Source: Candidatus Omnitrophota bacterium (GTDB taxonomy: Bacteria > Omnitrophota > Koll11 > Zapsychrales > Zapsychraceae). Taken from it: DNA of 14,257 nucleotides. Each line of letters opens with the position of its first letter. The stretch's first letter is position 1. Of the stretch, positions 8,010 to 14,257 are shown one piece after another. Below the pieces are notes generated by a model. It made no database searches, had not been told where the DNA came from, and worked only from the letters and a program-made list of their open reading frames with translations. The stretch is from positions 1 through 14,257 of the forward strand of contig JAGLMJ010000019.1 in assembly GCA_023140095.1 (NCBI GenBank). Direction: 5' to 3'. The position numbers and the translations under genes were made by a program.

Positions 8010-8575
8010 ACCTGCCGAATCTATTGACGGTCCTTAGGATCGTTCTCACACTTATATTTATTTTTTTCCTTCATCAGGAGGGGCTGGAGGCCAAGGTCTT
8101 GGCGCTGCTGGCCTTTACCCTGGCGGTGCTCACCGACTATCTGGACGGATATTACGCGCGTAAATTGAACTTGATCACCGCGTTTGGCAAGATCATGGAC
8201 CCGATTGCCGATAAGATCTTAATGCTGTCGGCCTTTTTTATTTTTAGCCAAATGCATATCATTGCCGGATGGATGTTCATTGTTATTTGTGCGAGGGAGG
8301 TGACCGTGACGGGGTTGCGTCTGTCCGCCATACCAAGGGGGATCACATTGGCTGCCGAGTCAGCCGGAAAAGTGAAAACGGTATTGCAAATTGTCGCGGT
8401 CTATTTAATAATAATACTTATCATTCTCGCGCAATTCGATGTCAATGCGCAATGGTATGGGAATGTGATGTCGGTGTTGGCCGGCGGGATCACCATTTTT
8501 ATGTTCGGCGTTGTCGCTATCACGCTGTGGTCGGGGTGTTCATTTGTATGGAATAACCGGAAGGAGCTGTTTTAG
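8006..8575 (+). CDS. pgsA: CDP-diacylglycerol-glycerol-3-phosphate 3-phosphatidyltransferase
   Basis: PgsA makes phosphatidylglycerol phosphate from CDP-diacylglycerol and glycerol-3-phosphate at the inner membrane. The 189-residue polytopic protein carries the complete CDP-alcohol phosphotransferase motif, D44-xx-D47-G48-xx-A51-R52-x8-G61-xxx-D65-xxx-D69, which holds the metal ions and substrate. The N-terminus MNLPNLLTVLRI is typical of bacterial PgsA, and the length matches (B. subtilis about 193). Other members of the superfamily (for example PssA or Cls-like enzymes) share the motif. The start sequence, the AREVTVTGLR segment (PgsA-like) and a following pgpA make PgsA by far the best choice. 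It is coupled to rimO (ATGA) and shares one base with pgpA (TAGTG). Confidence 0.93.
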   Translation: MNLPNLLTVLRIVLTLIFIFFLHQEGLEAKVLALLAFTLAVLTDYLDGYYARKLNLITAFGKIMDPIADKILMLSAFFIFSQMHIIAGWMFIVICAREVTVTGLRLSAIPRGITLAAESAGKVKTVLQIVAVYLIIILIILAQFDVNAQWYGNVMSVLAGGITIFMFGVVAITLWSGCSFVWNNRKELF

Positions 8576-9030
8576 TGTCCGATAAACTTGTCAAAATGTT
8601 ATCAACGTGGTTTTACGTCGGAGATATCCCCGGAGCGCCAGGGACAGCGGCAAGCGCTGTAGCTGTATTGATGGCCGTGATCTTCGCCCCTAATATTTTT
8701 TTGTATATCCTTGTTACGATTATCGTGACCGTGCTTGGGTTCAAGGTGTCCGGAAGGATGGAGGCGATCCTCGGCAAGAAAGATCCCGGGTGCATCGTTA
8801 TCGATGAAGTGGCGGGGATCATGGTCGCTTTTTTTCTGTTGCCGTTAACGTTGCCGGTTGTGATCACGGCGTTTTTCCTCTTTCGCGCTTTTGACATGTT
8901 CAAGATCTATCCGGTCAATAAATTTGAAGAAATGAAAGGCGCGACAGGCGTCATGATGGATGATCTGATCGCGGGACTTTACACGAATATTGTGATGCAG
9001 CTTGCCGTCAGGTGGGCTGGAATTATTTAA
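8575..9030 (+). CDS. pgpA: Phosphatidylglycerophosphatase A
   Basis: PgpA removes the phosphate from phosphatidylglycerol phosphate, the step after PgsA, at the inner membrane. At 151 residues it is slightly short (E. coli about 172). The family signatures are present: PGAPGT (19-24), DPGCIVIDEVAG (70-81), FRAFDMFKIYP (103-113) and GVMMDDLIAG (125-134), the last with the paired acidic residues D129 and D130. The usual FDIxKPxP segment reads FDMFKIYP here, so one of the two prolines is missing. About three hydrophobic segments lie between the motifs. The start is GTG, preceded by AAGGAG (8561-8566) with an 8-base spacer, and it overlaps the pgsA stop by one base. Adjacency to pgsA gives a two-step phosphatidylglycerol cassette. 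Confidence 0.92.
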   Translation: MSDKLVKMLSTWFYVGDIPGAPGTAASAVAVLMAVIFAPNIFLYILVTIIVTVLGFKVSGRMEAILGKKDPGCIVIDEVAGIMVAFFLLPLTLPVVITAFFLFRAFDMFKIYPVNKFEEMKGATGVMMDDLIAGLYTNIVMQLAVRWAGII

Positions 9031-9053
9031 CCTAAAAAATCGAGGTGAATATC

Positions 9054-9836
9054 ATGATGCGCACAGCCAATCCGGCATTAAATGCTAAAGTTTTTAATCA
9101 AGCCCGCAGTCTCGGCGCTGGGGAAACAATGACATTACAGGGGACCGTTAATAAAACGTTTGTTTTATTGGGCCTGCTTGTTTTGTCAGCGGCATGGGTT
9201 TGGGGGAAAGTTATGCAGCCCGCAGCCCCTGTCTTTGAGGGATTAGAGGGGGCGGCAAGAACAATACCGTCTTCGATCATGCCTCTGATGATGCTTGGTA
9301 TTTTCGGCGGGCTGATTGTCGGGTTTGTGACGATCTTCAAGAAGGAATGGGCTCCGGTTACGTCGCCGATCTACGCGCTGTGCGAGGGCCTTTTTATCGG
9401 AGGGATCTCCGCGATCTTTGAAGTGCGGTATCCGGGGATTGTTATCCAAGCGATCGCATTGACGTTCGGAACGTTGTTCTGTCTGTTGACCGCGTATAAG
9501 TCAGGGATGATCAAGGTAACAGAGAATTTTAAATTAGGCATTGTTGCTGCGACCGGCGCTATTTGTTTAATTTATTTTGTCAGTTTCATTATGGGCTTCT
9601 TTGGGGCGTCGATCCCGATGATCCACAGCAGCGGCCCTGTCGGGATCGGCTTCAGCCTCGTTGTCGTTACGATCGCGGCGCTGAACCTTGTTCTGGATTT
9701 TGATTTTATCGAGCAAGGCTCTACCATGGGCCTCCCGAAATATATGGAGTGGTATGCCGCTTTTGGCTTGGTGGTCACGCTTGTCTGGCTCTATATCGAA
9801 ATATTGAGGCTATTAGCAAAATTACGAAGTCGATGA
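9054..9836 (+). CDS. Bax inhibitor-1/YccA family membrane protein
   Basis: This 260-residue protein has about seven membrane helices. It matches the bacterial BI-1/YccA (TMBIM-like) family by its opening MRTANPALNAKVF, the MTLQGTVNKTFVLLGLLVLSA first helix and the closing MEWYAAFGLVVTLVWLYIEILRLL. Bacterial members include YetJ, a pH-sensitive calcium leak channel, and YccA, which modulates FtsH. The DFDFIE segment near residue 220 could supply one of the acidic residues of a YetJ-like di-aspartyl sensor, but I cannot align it without a structure. The precise function is unknown. GAGGTG at 9042-9047 is the ribosome binding site for ATG 9054 (6-base spacer), so the GTG inside it at 9045 is not the start. 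ATG 9057 is the alternative. It lies 23 bases after pgpA. Confidence 0.9.
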   Translation: MMRTANPALNAKVFNQARSLGAGETMTLQGTVNKTFVLLGLLVLSAAWVWGKVMQPAAPVFEGLEGAARTIPSSIMPLMMLGIFGGLIVGFVTIFKKEWAPVTSPIYALCEGLFIGGISAIFEVRYPGIVIQAIALTFGTLFCLLTAYKSGMIKVTENFKLGIVAATGAICLIYFVSFIMGFFGASIPMIHSSGPVGIGFSLVVVTIAALNLVLDFDFIEQGSTMGLPKYMEWYAAFGLVVTLVWLYIEILRLLAKLRSR

Positions 9837-9853
9837 TAAGAAAGGAAAAATTT

Positions 9854-11275
9854 ATGACGCCTATAATGGGAAAAGAATCTGTCGAGGAGCATTTTGATGA
9901 AATTGCTTCGAATTATGATTATTGGAAGGAAAAGAATTCCTACTATTATGATACGATCAAGGCCTTTGTGTCGAGAATTGTGCCTTCCGGAAGCAGTGTG
10001 CTCGAGGTTGGATGCGGGACCGGCGAGATCCTTGCTACAGTGCGGCCTGCCCGCGGCGTCGGGATCGATATCAGCGAGAAAATGGTGGAATTAGCCAATC
10101 AAAAATTTCCCCAGCACACTTTTGTTCATTCCCCCATAGAGAGCTTAGCGATCGATGAGAAGTTTGACTATATCATCATGGTGGATGTCGTTGATCATGT
10201 CTATGATATCATGGACGTCTTTGCGAGCCTGTATCGTTTCTGTAAACCGACAACGCAGGTTATTTTAACAACGATCAATCCCTGGTGGGACCCTATTCTG
10301 GACTTTATGGAAAAGATAGGGGCCAAGATGCCGGAAGGGCCTCACAATTTTGTGGAAAAAGGGAACTTAACAAAGACGCTGGAATTGCTGGATTTTTCCG
10401 TCAGTTACAGCGGGTACATGTTGTTGTTCCCGAAGAAGATCCCGTTCTTGTCTTTTCTCGCGAATTCGCTTGGTACGAGGGCTTGGGGGATCAAGAAATT
10501 CTCTTCTGTTCAGTATATGCTCATTCAGCCGGCCGTTAAGAATGAGATCGATCTTGGGATGGGGTGTTCTGTCATTATTCCCTGCCACAATGAACAGGAT
10601 AATATTGAGGATGCTGTCAGGCGCATTCCGAAGATGGGGCGCGAAACGGAAATTATTGTGGTCAACGACGGAAGCACGGATAACACGGCCCAAAAGGTGA
10701 AGGATCTTCAAGCAGAGATTCCAAATCTTAGACTTATTGATTACAGCCCTAACCAAGGGAAAGGGCATGCCGTCAAAAAAGGTTTCGAAGCGGCGTCCTG
10801 CGAAATTCTTATGATACTAGACGCGGACATATCGACCCTTCCGGAAGAATTGCCGAGGTTCTTCAATCCGTTAAACAAAGGCGTGTGCCAATTTGTCAAC
10901 GGAACAAGAATGGTTTATCCGATGGAAAATCAAGCCATGCGCATTTTAAATCTTTTCGGCAATAAGATCTTCGGGTTCATTATGTCCTTTATTACGCAAC
11001 AGAGCCTCACGGATACATTATGCGGGACGAAGGCCCTTTATAAATCAGATTTTAAACGGATCAAATGGGGATTAGATAAATGGGGTGATTTTGATCTTCT
11101 CTTTGGCGCGGCTAAAAGAGGGAGCAAGATCATGGAGGTTCCCGTACATTATATGTCCCGCAAATCAGGCGAATCGAAGATGAAATCGTTCCGGCACGGC
11201 CTTCATTTGTTAAGGGCCTGTTTTTTAGGGTTTAAAGAACTTGTATTTTTCCGCTCCCGTGGAGCGCCGGAGTAA
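9854..11275 (+). CDS. Fused SAM-dependent methyltransferase and family 2 glycosyltransferase
   Basis: The 473-residue protein has two enzymes in one chain. Residues 1 to about 215 form a class I methyltransferase: EVGCGTG (51-57) is the SAM-binding loop, the acidic end of the next strand is GIDIS (around D72), and VDVVDH (110-115) sits at the usual motif-III-like position. Residues about 235-473 form a DPM1/GtrB-like GT-A glycosyltransferase: SVIIPCHNE (239-247), NDGSTD (271-276) and DAD (323-325) for nucleotide-sugar and metal binding. No C-terminal membrane helix is visible, so it is soluble or peripheral. DPM1-like enzymes usually load a sugar onto polyprenyl phosphate. ATG 9854 is preceded by AAAGGA with a 7-base spacer; ATG 9833, overlapping the previous stop, would add seven residues. 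The 3' end overlaps the minus-strand GT-C gene by 73 bases. Substrates of both halves are unknown. Confidence 0.9.
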   Translation: MTPIMGKESVEEHFDEIASNYDYWKEKNSYYYDTIKAFVSRIVPSGSSVLEVGCGTGEILATVRPARGVGIDISEKMVELANQKFPQHTFVHSPIESLAIDEKFDYIIMVDVVDHVYDIMDVFASLYRFCKPTTQVILTTINPWWDPILDFMEKIGAKMPEGPHNFVEKGNLTKTLELLDFSVSYSGYMLLFPKKIPFLSFLANSLGTRAWGIKKFSSVQYMLIQPAVKNEIDLGMGCSVIIPCHNEQDNIEDAVRRIPKMGRETEIIVVNDGSTDNTAQKVKDLQAEIPNLRLIDYSPNQGKGHAVKKGFEAASCEILMILDADISTLPEELPRFFNPLNKGVCQFVNGTRMVYPMENQAMRILNLFGNKIFGFIMSFITQQSLTDTLCGTKALYKSDFKRIKWGLDKWGDFDLLFGAAKRGSKIMEVPVHYMSRKSGESKMKSFRHGLHLLRACFLGFKELVFFRSRGAPE

Positions 11276-12660
11276 TTAAGCAGTATAATAAGAAGCCCGG
11301 ATAGAGGGAAGAAATGCAGGATCAGTCGGGATAATGTTGTGAAACTTTTTGCTCCGGCGATCCATATATAGTTTGTTGTCAGAACAGCCATTGCGATATA
11401 AAGCCCGAAGAATAATATCAGACTCAAAAAAACTAATCCCGCCTCTGTATGTTTCCGCTTTTTTGTGAAATGGATCAGGCTTAAAAAAGCAAGAAGCCAT
11501 ATCACATTCCAGTTTCCGGATAAAAATAAATTCTGAGAAAATTTAATTAAGATCTGAGGAATAAGGCTGATCTTCTCCCACGTCAGCTCAAAGTTTGTCT
11601 TAGCTGAAGTGCCGCTTCCTTCTGATAAGACATTATGCCATATCTTATAAGCGTGAAAGAGTACGGCCATTCCGATGCTGGGAACGCAAAACTTTATTGT
11701 GTTGATCAGTTTTTCTTTTTTGGAAAAGAGCTTAGAGGAAAAATTGATCAAGGCGAATAAGACCAGGTATACTCCTAAGAATGCAGTGCCTTCAAGTTTT
11801 GTGAACGAAGCGAACCCCGCAAATAATCCGGCAAGGATCAAAAAGGCGCTTACCCTGTTCTCGTTGAAGAACAAGAGGAGCATGATCGTGATGCAATTGA
11901 AATACATTAAAAAGAAGTCCCTGTACGAAATGGTGGCGTGATAGATAAAGAAATTAGACGATAAAAGAATCACCGATCCCAAAATGGCCCAAGTCCTATT
12001 CGTGAAATGGCCTAAAAATTTGTAATAGATGGTCAGAAAGGACAAAAAGGCGCAAGGGAAAATGATCTTGATCAGAAGGTCGTTCCACTGCCCCAGATTG
12101 AAAGCGACCCAGCTTTCCATGAACGGCGTAAAAAGGGGATACGTTCTGTGGGGTAAAAGAGTGAGAAGAGGCGGGGATTCTTCAAAATAGAAGATCTTTG
12201 CCTTAAAGGCCACGGTTGCAACCGCATCCCATGAGAGTATCGGGACCGTCATTGAGCGCCAAACAACAAACCAGGCTGTTTGGGCAAGATAAAGCAATAA
12301 GACCGTGACCAACGCGATGTGGAGAACTTTTTCGATTCCGGGTTCCGGGGTATATTTTTTTGTCCGGATGAAAATATTTTCATGATCCATGTTTACCGGT
12401 TTCTTTCTCAAAAAACTTAACAGAAAAGCGGCAATGATAATGACCAGCAGAGGTGTCCGAAGGATAAGAAGGCTGAAGGGCTGATAAAAGATGTATAGGC
12501 CAAGCATCCAGATGGCCAACAGGCCGAGGCCTAAGCCATACGCAAGGGCGACCCGCAGGGATACGGACAGAGTTTGTCCTCGGAAAAGCAATGAAAGGCA
12601 TCCGTATCCCGCGCCGAGGGGGATCAAGATGCTCAGAATAAGATTGATAACTAGCGGCAT
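11203..12660 (-). CDS. Polytopic GT-C-type (GT39/PMT-like) glycosyltransferase
   Basis: This 485-residue protein is dominated by hydrophobic segments, roughly 10-12 membrane helices, with a basic C-terminal tail. The segment SWDAVATVAFKAKIFY (143-158) after the first helices matches the pattern of the first external loop of GT-C enzymes, with D145 as candidate catalytic aspartate. HRTYPLFTPF (171-180), YRDFF (246-250) and FTKLEGTAFL (286-295) also resemble GT39-type membrane transferases that use polyprenyl-phosphate sugars as donors. This family call is from pattern recognition. The start ATG shares one base with the upstream stop (TAATG), so translation is coupled. Its end overlaps the DPM1-like fusion gene on the other strand. 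The region looks more AT-rich by eye than rpsO-pgpA (not counted). Confidence 0.78.
   Translation of the reverse strand: MPLVINLILSILIPLGAGYGCLSLLFRGQTLSVSLRVALAYGLGLGLLAIWMLGLYIFYQPFSLLILRTPLLVIIIAAFLLSFLRKKPVNMDHENIFIRTKKYTPEPGIEKVLHIALVTVLLLYLAQTAWFVVWRSMTVPILSWDAVATVAFKAKIFYFEESPPLLTLLPHRTYPLFTPFMESWVAFNLGQWNDLLIKIIFPCAFLSFLTIYYKFLGHFTNRTWAILGSVILLSSNFFIYHATISYRDFFLMYFNCITIMLLLFFNENRVSAFLILAGLFAGFASFTKLEGTAFLGVYLVLFALINFSSKLFSKKEKLINTIKFCVPSIGMAVLFHAYKIWHNVLSEGSGTSAKTNFELTWEKISLIPQILIKFSQNLFLSGNWNVIWLLAFLSLIHFTKKRKHTEAGLVFLSLILFFGLYIAMAVLTTNYIWIAGAKSFTTLSRLILHFFPLSGLLIILLNYSGAPRERKNTSSLNPKKQALNK
11252..11266. repeat. Perfect 6-bp hairpin inside the convergent gene overlap
   Basis: CGCTCC (11252-11257) and GGAGCG (11261-11266) pair perfectly around a 3-base loop, CGT. 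The hairpin lies in the last codons of both converging genes. Neither transcript has a T-run just downstream, so it is not a canonical terminator, but a GC-rich stem here could still protect 3' ends or slow polymerase. Confidence 0.4.
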
Positions 12661-13418
12661 TATTTAAGGCTCTGTTTTTTAACGGCTAAAACATAGTCAT
12701 GATTCTCGGACATGAGAAGGACCTTGTAGTTTTCCGGAATGTGTTGTAAAGGGTCTTTTTTGTAGAACAGAAGGATCGTGTCCTTTGGGGACCCGTTATC
12801 AAAGCGCAAAGATATTTTCGGGTAAAAATGATAAGACAATGCCCGGTGATAGAACATGTAGGGGCTTTTCCTAAGGTTAAAGTCGGTTACCAATGTCCCT
12901 TGATGATAACCCGAAAGTGCGTCTTGGGTAGCACGGGAAAACTGATATTTTCCGCCAAAAAGCACCCGGTTCTTTTCGTCGACAGTTTTTCCGCCTAACA
13001 TATTTTGTTCGCGTTTGAAAGAATCAAGCCGATGGACCTGTTGAACTCCCGAGAATAACAGCAATCCGACTATTCCGGTTATTGTGATCGCGTCAGGGAG
13101 AGAAACGTTTTGGCTTTTTTGCGAAGAATGAATGAAAAGCGTGAAACTCACCGTCGCAATGAACATGGCTAACAGCAGGAATCCGTAAAATAGTTTGAGG
13201 ACGTTTTTACCGCCGATCTCACCGATAATAAATTGATTCATATTAGGATCGTAGAGGCTGTTTTTAAATCGCAAGATCAATTCAGGCGGCGACAGATCGA
13301 AGATCTGAGATATCCAGAACAAAAATACTATGAGAGAGAAGAGAAAGGCGGACAAAATGAGAATAAGAAACCGAGCGCTGCTATCTGATATATTCTGATT
13401 GGAAGGTTGTTTTGCCAT
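12660..13418 (-). CDS. Membrane protein of unknown function, GT-C operon partner
   Basis: I do not recognise the family. The 252-residue protein has three likely membrane helices (about 16-38, 74-96 and 109-125) and then a soluble C-terminal region of about 125 residues. If the N-terminus is cytoplasmic, that region faces outside. It contains aromatic-rich stretches (YMFYHRALSYHFYP) and a beta-strand-like end (YKVLLMSENHDYVLAVKK), similar in feel to the soluble tails of some GT-C enzymes. It is the first gene after a minus-strand promoter and shares one base with the GT-C start, so an accessory or partner role in the same glycosylation step is likely but unproven. No ribosome binding site is visible before its ATG. 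Confidence 0.72.
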   Translation of the reverse strand: MAKQPSNQNISDSSARFLILILSAFLFSLIVFLFWISQIFDLSPPELILRFKNSLYDPNMNQFIIGEIGGKNVLKLFYGFLLLAMFIATVSFTLFIHSSQKSQNVSLPDAITITGIVGLLLFSGVQQVHRLDSFKREQNMLGGKTVDEKNRVLFGGKYQFSRATQDALSGYHQGTLVTDFNLRKSPYMFYHRALSYHFYPKISLRFDNGSPKDTILLFYKKDPLQHIPENYKVLLMSENHDYVLAVKKQSLK

Positions 13419-13431
13419 GATTTGGTTTAAT

Positions 13432-13444
13432 GGTCTAAGAGACC
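13432..13444 (-). promoter_or_regulatory. Hairpin in the short leader of the GT-C operon
   Basis: GGTCT (13432-13436) and AGACC (13440-13444) pair perfectly around a 3-base loop. The hairpin falls in the predicted 34-base untranslated leader, ending 13 bases before the start codon, where a ribosome binding site would normally be close by; none is seen. A regulatory role is possible, but a 5-bp stem may be chance. Confidence 0.3.
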
Positions 13445-13458
13445 GCGCTAATGGTTGT

Positions 13459-13487
13459 ATTATATAAGCGATAAAGGGATGTGACGA
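13459..13487 (-). promoter_or_regulatory. Sigma-70-type promoter for the minus-strand GT-C operon
   Basis: Read on the minus strand, the -10 box is a perfect TATAAT (13464-13459). The -35 box is TCGTCA (13487-13482, 4 of 6 to consensus), with a 17-base spacer. Predicted transcription start is near 13452, about 34 bases before the ATG at 13418. It means the two membrane genes can be expressed independently of thpR upstream. Confidence 0.6.
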
Positions 13488-13488
13488 T

Positions 13489-13506
13489 AAAAAAATCAGG
13501 TATTTT
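13489..13506 (-). terminator. Weak A/T-stem terminator candidate after thpR
   Basis: On the minus strand, AAAAT (13506-13502) pairs with ATTTT (13496-13492) around a 5-base loop and runs into a stretch of seven T (13495-13489). It starts 19 bases after the thpR stop. The stem has no G-C pairs, so termination would be weak; it also abuts the next promoter's -35 box. Confidence 0.25.
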
Positions 13507-13525
13507 ATAGGACGGATGAGAAATT

Positions 13526-14095
13526 TTAACTTAGCTTTGTTTCATTGAGAGATTCGTAGATCGGCCCCTGGGATGTCAGCGTGCTTTTGTAAAGGGTGAT
13601 GTGCAAAGCGGTTTGCTTTAACCCGATGGGGAGCGGATAGTTCGACAGGGCTTCAGATAAAAGTTTAAGGTTCTTGGGGGAGCGTGTCCGGCCGATCGTG
13701 ACGTGCGGGTGGAACGGTTTATCCTCCTTTTTAAATCCGGTCCGCCCGAGCCCGTCTTCGAGCGCAAAGACTTTTTGGGCGATCTTCCCGTCCTCGTCCT
13801 TCAGGCCGGCCCACAGGACCTTGGGGTATTCAATGCCCGGAAAAGCGCCGAGCCGGGCCAGCTCTATGTCGACGGGGCCGGAGCCCTGAAGGAGACCGTC
13901 GAGCGTTTGCTTGAGCGCGTCGATCTTTTTGAGCTTCACGTCGCCGAGAAATTTTAACGTTAAATGGATATTCTCAGGCTTGACCCATTTGATATTACAA
14001 TCGAGTTTTTTAAGATGATCTTGTATCTGTGAGAGGGCGTGTTGGATTTCCGAATCCAGGGTGATCGTAATAAATGTTCGGATCGCATTGCTCAT
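13526..14095 (-). CDS. thpR: RNA 2',3'-cyclic phosphodiesterase (ThpR/LigT family)
   Basis: Proteins of this family belong to the 2H phosphoesterases, which open 2',3'-cyclic phosphates in RNA and, for some members, join tRNA halves in vitro; the cellular role is unclear. The 189-residue protein has the typical opening IRTFITITLD and both catalytic HxTx motifs: H44-L-T46-L in IHLTLKFLG and H131-V-T133-I in HPHVTIGRTR. Length is normal for the family (about 180-190). ATG 14095 is chosen because the conserved N-terminus begins right after it. A TTG at 14128 would add 11 poorly conserved residues encoded partly by the flanking inverted repeat, and neither start has a good ribosome binding site. 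In several bacteria thpR sits with cinA and recA; neither gene is in this window. Confidence 0.92.
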   Translation of the reverse strand: MSNAIRTFITITLDSEIQHALSQIQDHLKKLDCNIKWVKPENIHLTLKFLGDVKLKKIDALKQTLDGLLQGSGPVDIELARLGAFPGIEYPKVLWAGLKDEDGKIAQKVFALEDGLGRTGFKKEDKPFHPHVTIGRTRSPKNLKLLSEALSNYPLPIGLKQTALHITLYKSTLTSQGPIYESLNETKLS

Positions 14096-14109
14096 TGGAA
14101 AAAAGGCGT

Positions 14110-14255
14110 TATACTGGTTCTTAATCAAAATTCCGTATCATTGCCTTATTAACGTTCAATGGTTTTGATTGAATATTAATGATTGCAATGCTTAATGTTG
14201 GTTTAATGAAATTCAACAGTTTAACCACCAGAAAATCTCATTAAGAACCAGTATA
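14110..14255. repeat. 146-bp AT-rich element with perfect 16-bp terminal inverted repeats (MITE-like or structured non-coding element)
   Basis: TATACTGGTTCTTAAT (14110-14125) is the exact reverse complement of ATTAAGAACCAGTATA (14240-14255). Pairing stops at both ends of the 16 bases. The outermost bases read TA on each side, so an element of 14112-14253 flanked by duplicated TA is possible, as in IS630/Tc1-mariner-type MITEs. The 114-base interior can form three smaller hairpins: 14155-14173 (6-bp stem), an imperfect palindrome at 14175-14196, and 14197-14217 (4-bp stem plus wobble). No open reading frame of note is inside. It lies just upstream of thpR and covers its alternative TTG start. 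It could also be a structured RNA or a recombination site. Confidence 0.6.
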
Positions 14256-14257
14256 GG

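Noticed and set aside
9749..9853. Longer N-terminus for the methyltransferase-glycosyltransferase
   Set aside because: It would lie inside the preceding membrane-protein gene out of frame. A good ribosome binding site and the family-typical N-terminus favour ATG 9854.
11240..11275. Bidirectional intrinsic terminator at the convergent hairpin
   Set aside because: The hairpin is real, but the T-run is upstream on the plus strand and an A-run follows on the minus strand, so neither transcript ends in stem plus U-tract.
14110..14255. Integron attC site
   Set aside because: Length and folding are in range, but the core RYYYAAC/GTTRRRY ends are not present and no integrase or cassette array is seen.
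1..14257. CRISPR array, tRNA, rRNA, phage or defence genes
   Set aside because: By eye no regularly spaced repeats, cloverleaf, rRNA-like stretch, transposase, integrase or nuclease-type gene was found.

Overview
This 14.3 kb window looks like a core chromosomal region of an uncultured Gram-negative-type bacterium. My best guess is Candidatus Omnitrophota (OP3) or a nearby lineage. That guess rests on gene order, moderate G+C and the flavour of the proteins; there is no rRNA or tRNA here and no search was run, so treat it as inference.

Layout. Positions 1-794 hold the 3' end of a coiled, lysine-rich unknown gene and a small secreted unknown protein, coupled by a 4-base GTGA overlap. After a non-coding gap with an 8-bp inverted repeat, a textbook sigma-70-type promoter (TTGACT, 17 bp, TATAAT; 858-886) and a structured leader, a long plus-strand run begins: rpsO, pnp, ftsK, rodZ-like, rimO, pgsA, pgpA, a Bax inhibitor-1/YccA family membrane protein, and a methyltransferase-glycosyltransferase fusion (981-11275). 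Gaps in this run are at most 48 bp and several genes overlap, so it may be one transcript of about 10.4 kb. The ftsK/spoIIIE-rodZ(ymfM)-pgsA order resembles that of Firmicutes, where cinA and recA follow; here pgpA and surface or membrane genes follow instead.

The remainder is on the minus strand. A two-gene operon (13418 to 11203) encodes a three-helix membrane protein of unknown function and a polytopic GT-C-type glycosyltransferase. Its 3' end overlaps the methyltransferase-glycosyltransferase gene tail-to-tail by 73 bp. Upstream of it is thpR (RNA 2',3'-cyclic phosphodiesterase). The window ends with a 146-bp AT-rich element bounded by perfect 16-bp inverted repeats.

How the genes may work together. 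rpsO and pnp serve translation and RNA decay, and RimO modifies ribosomal protein S12. FtsK and RodZ serve division/chromosome segregation and cell shape. PgsA and PgpA catalyse consecutive steps to phosphatidylglycerol. The DPM1-like half of the fusion protein and the GT-C protein could be the donor-making and donor-using halves of a lipid-linked surface glycosylation pathway. That pairing is inference from adjacency. No CRISPR array, phage, transposase or defence system is visible. The most unusual items are the terminal inverted-repeat element, the rpsO leader structure and the convergent glycosylation module.
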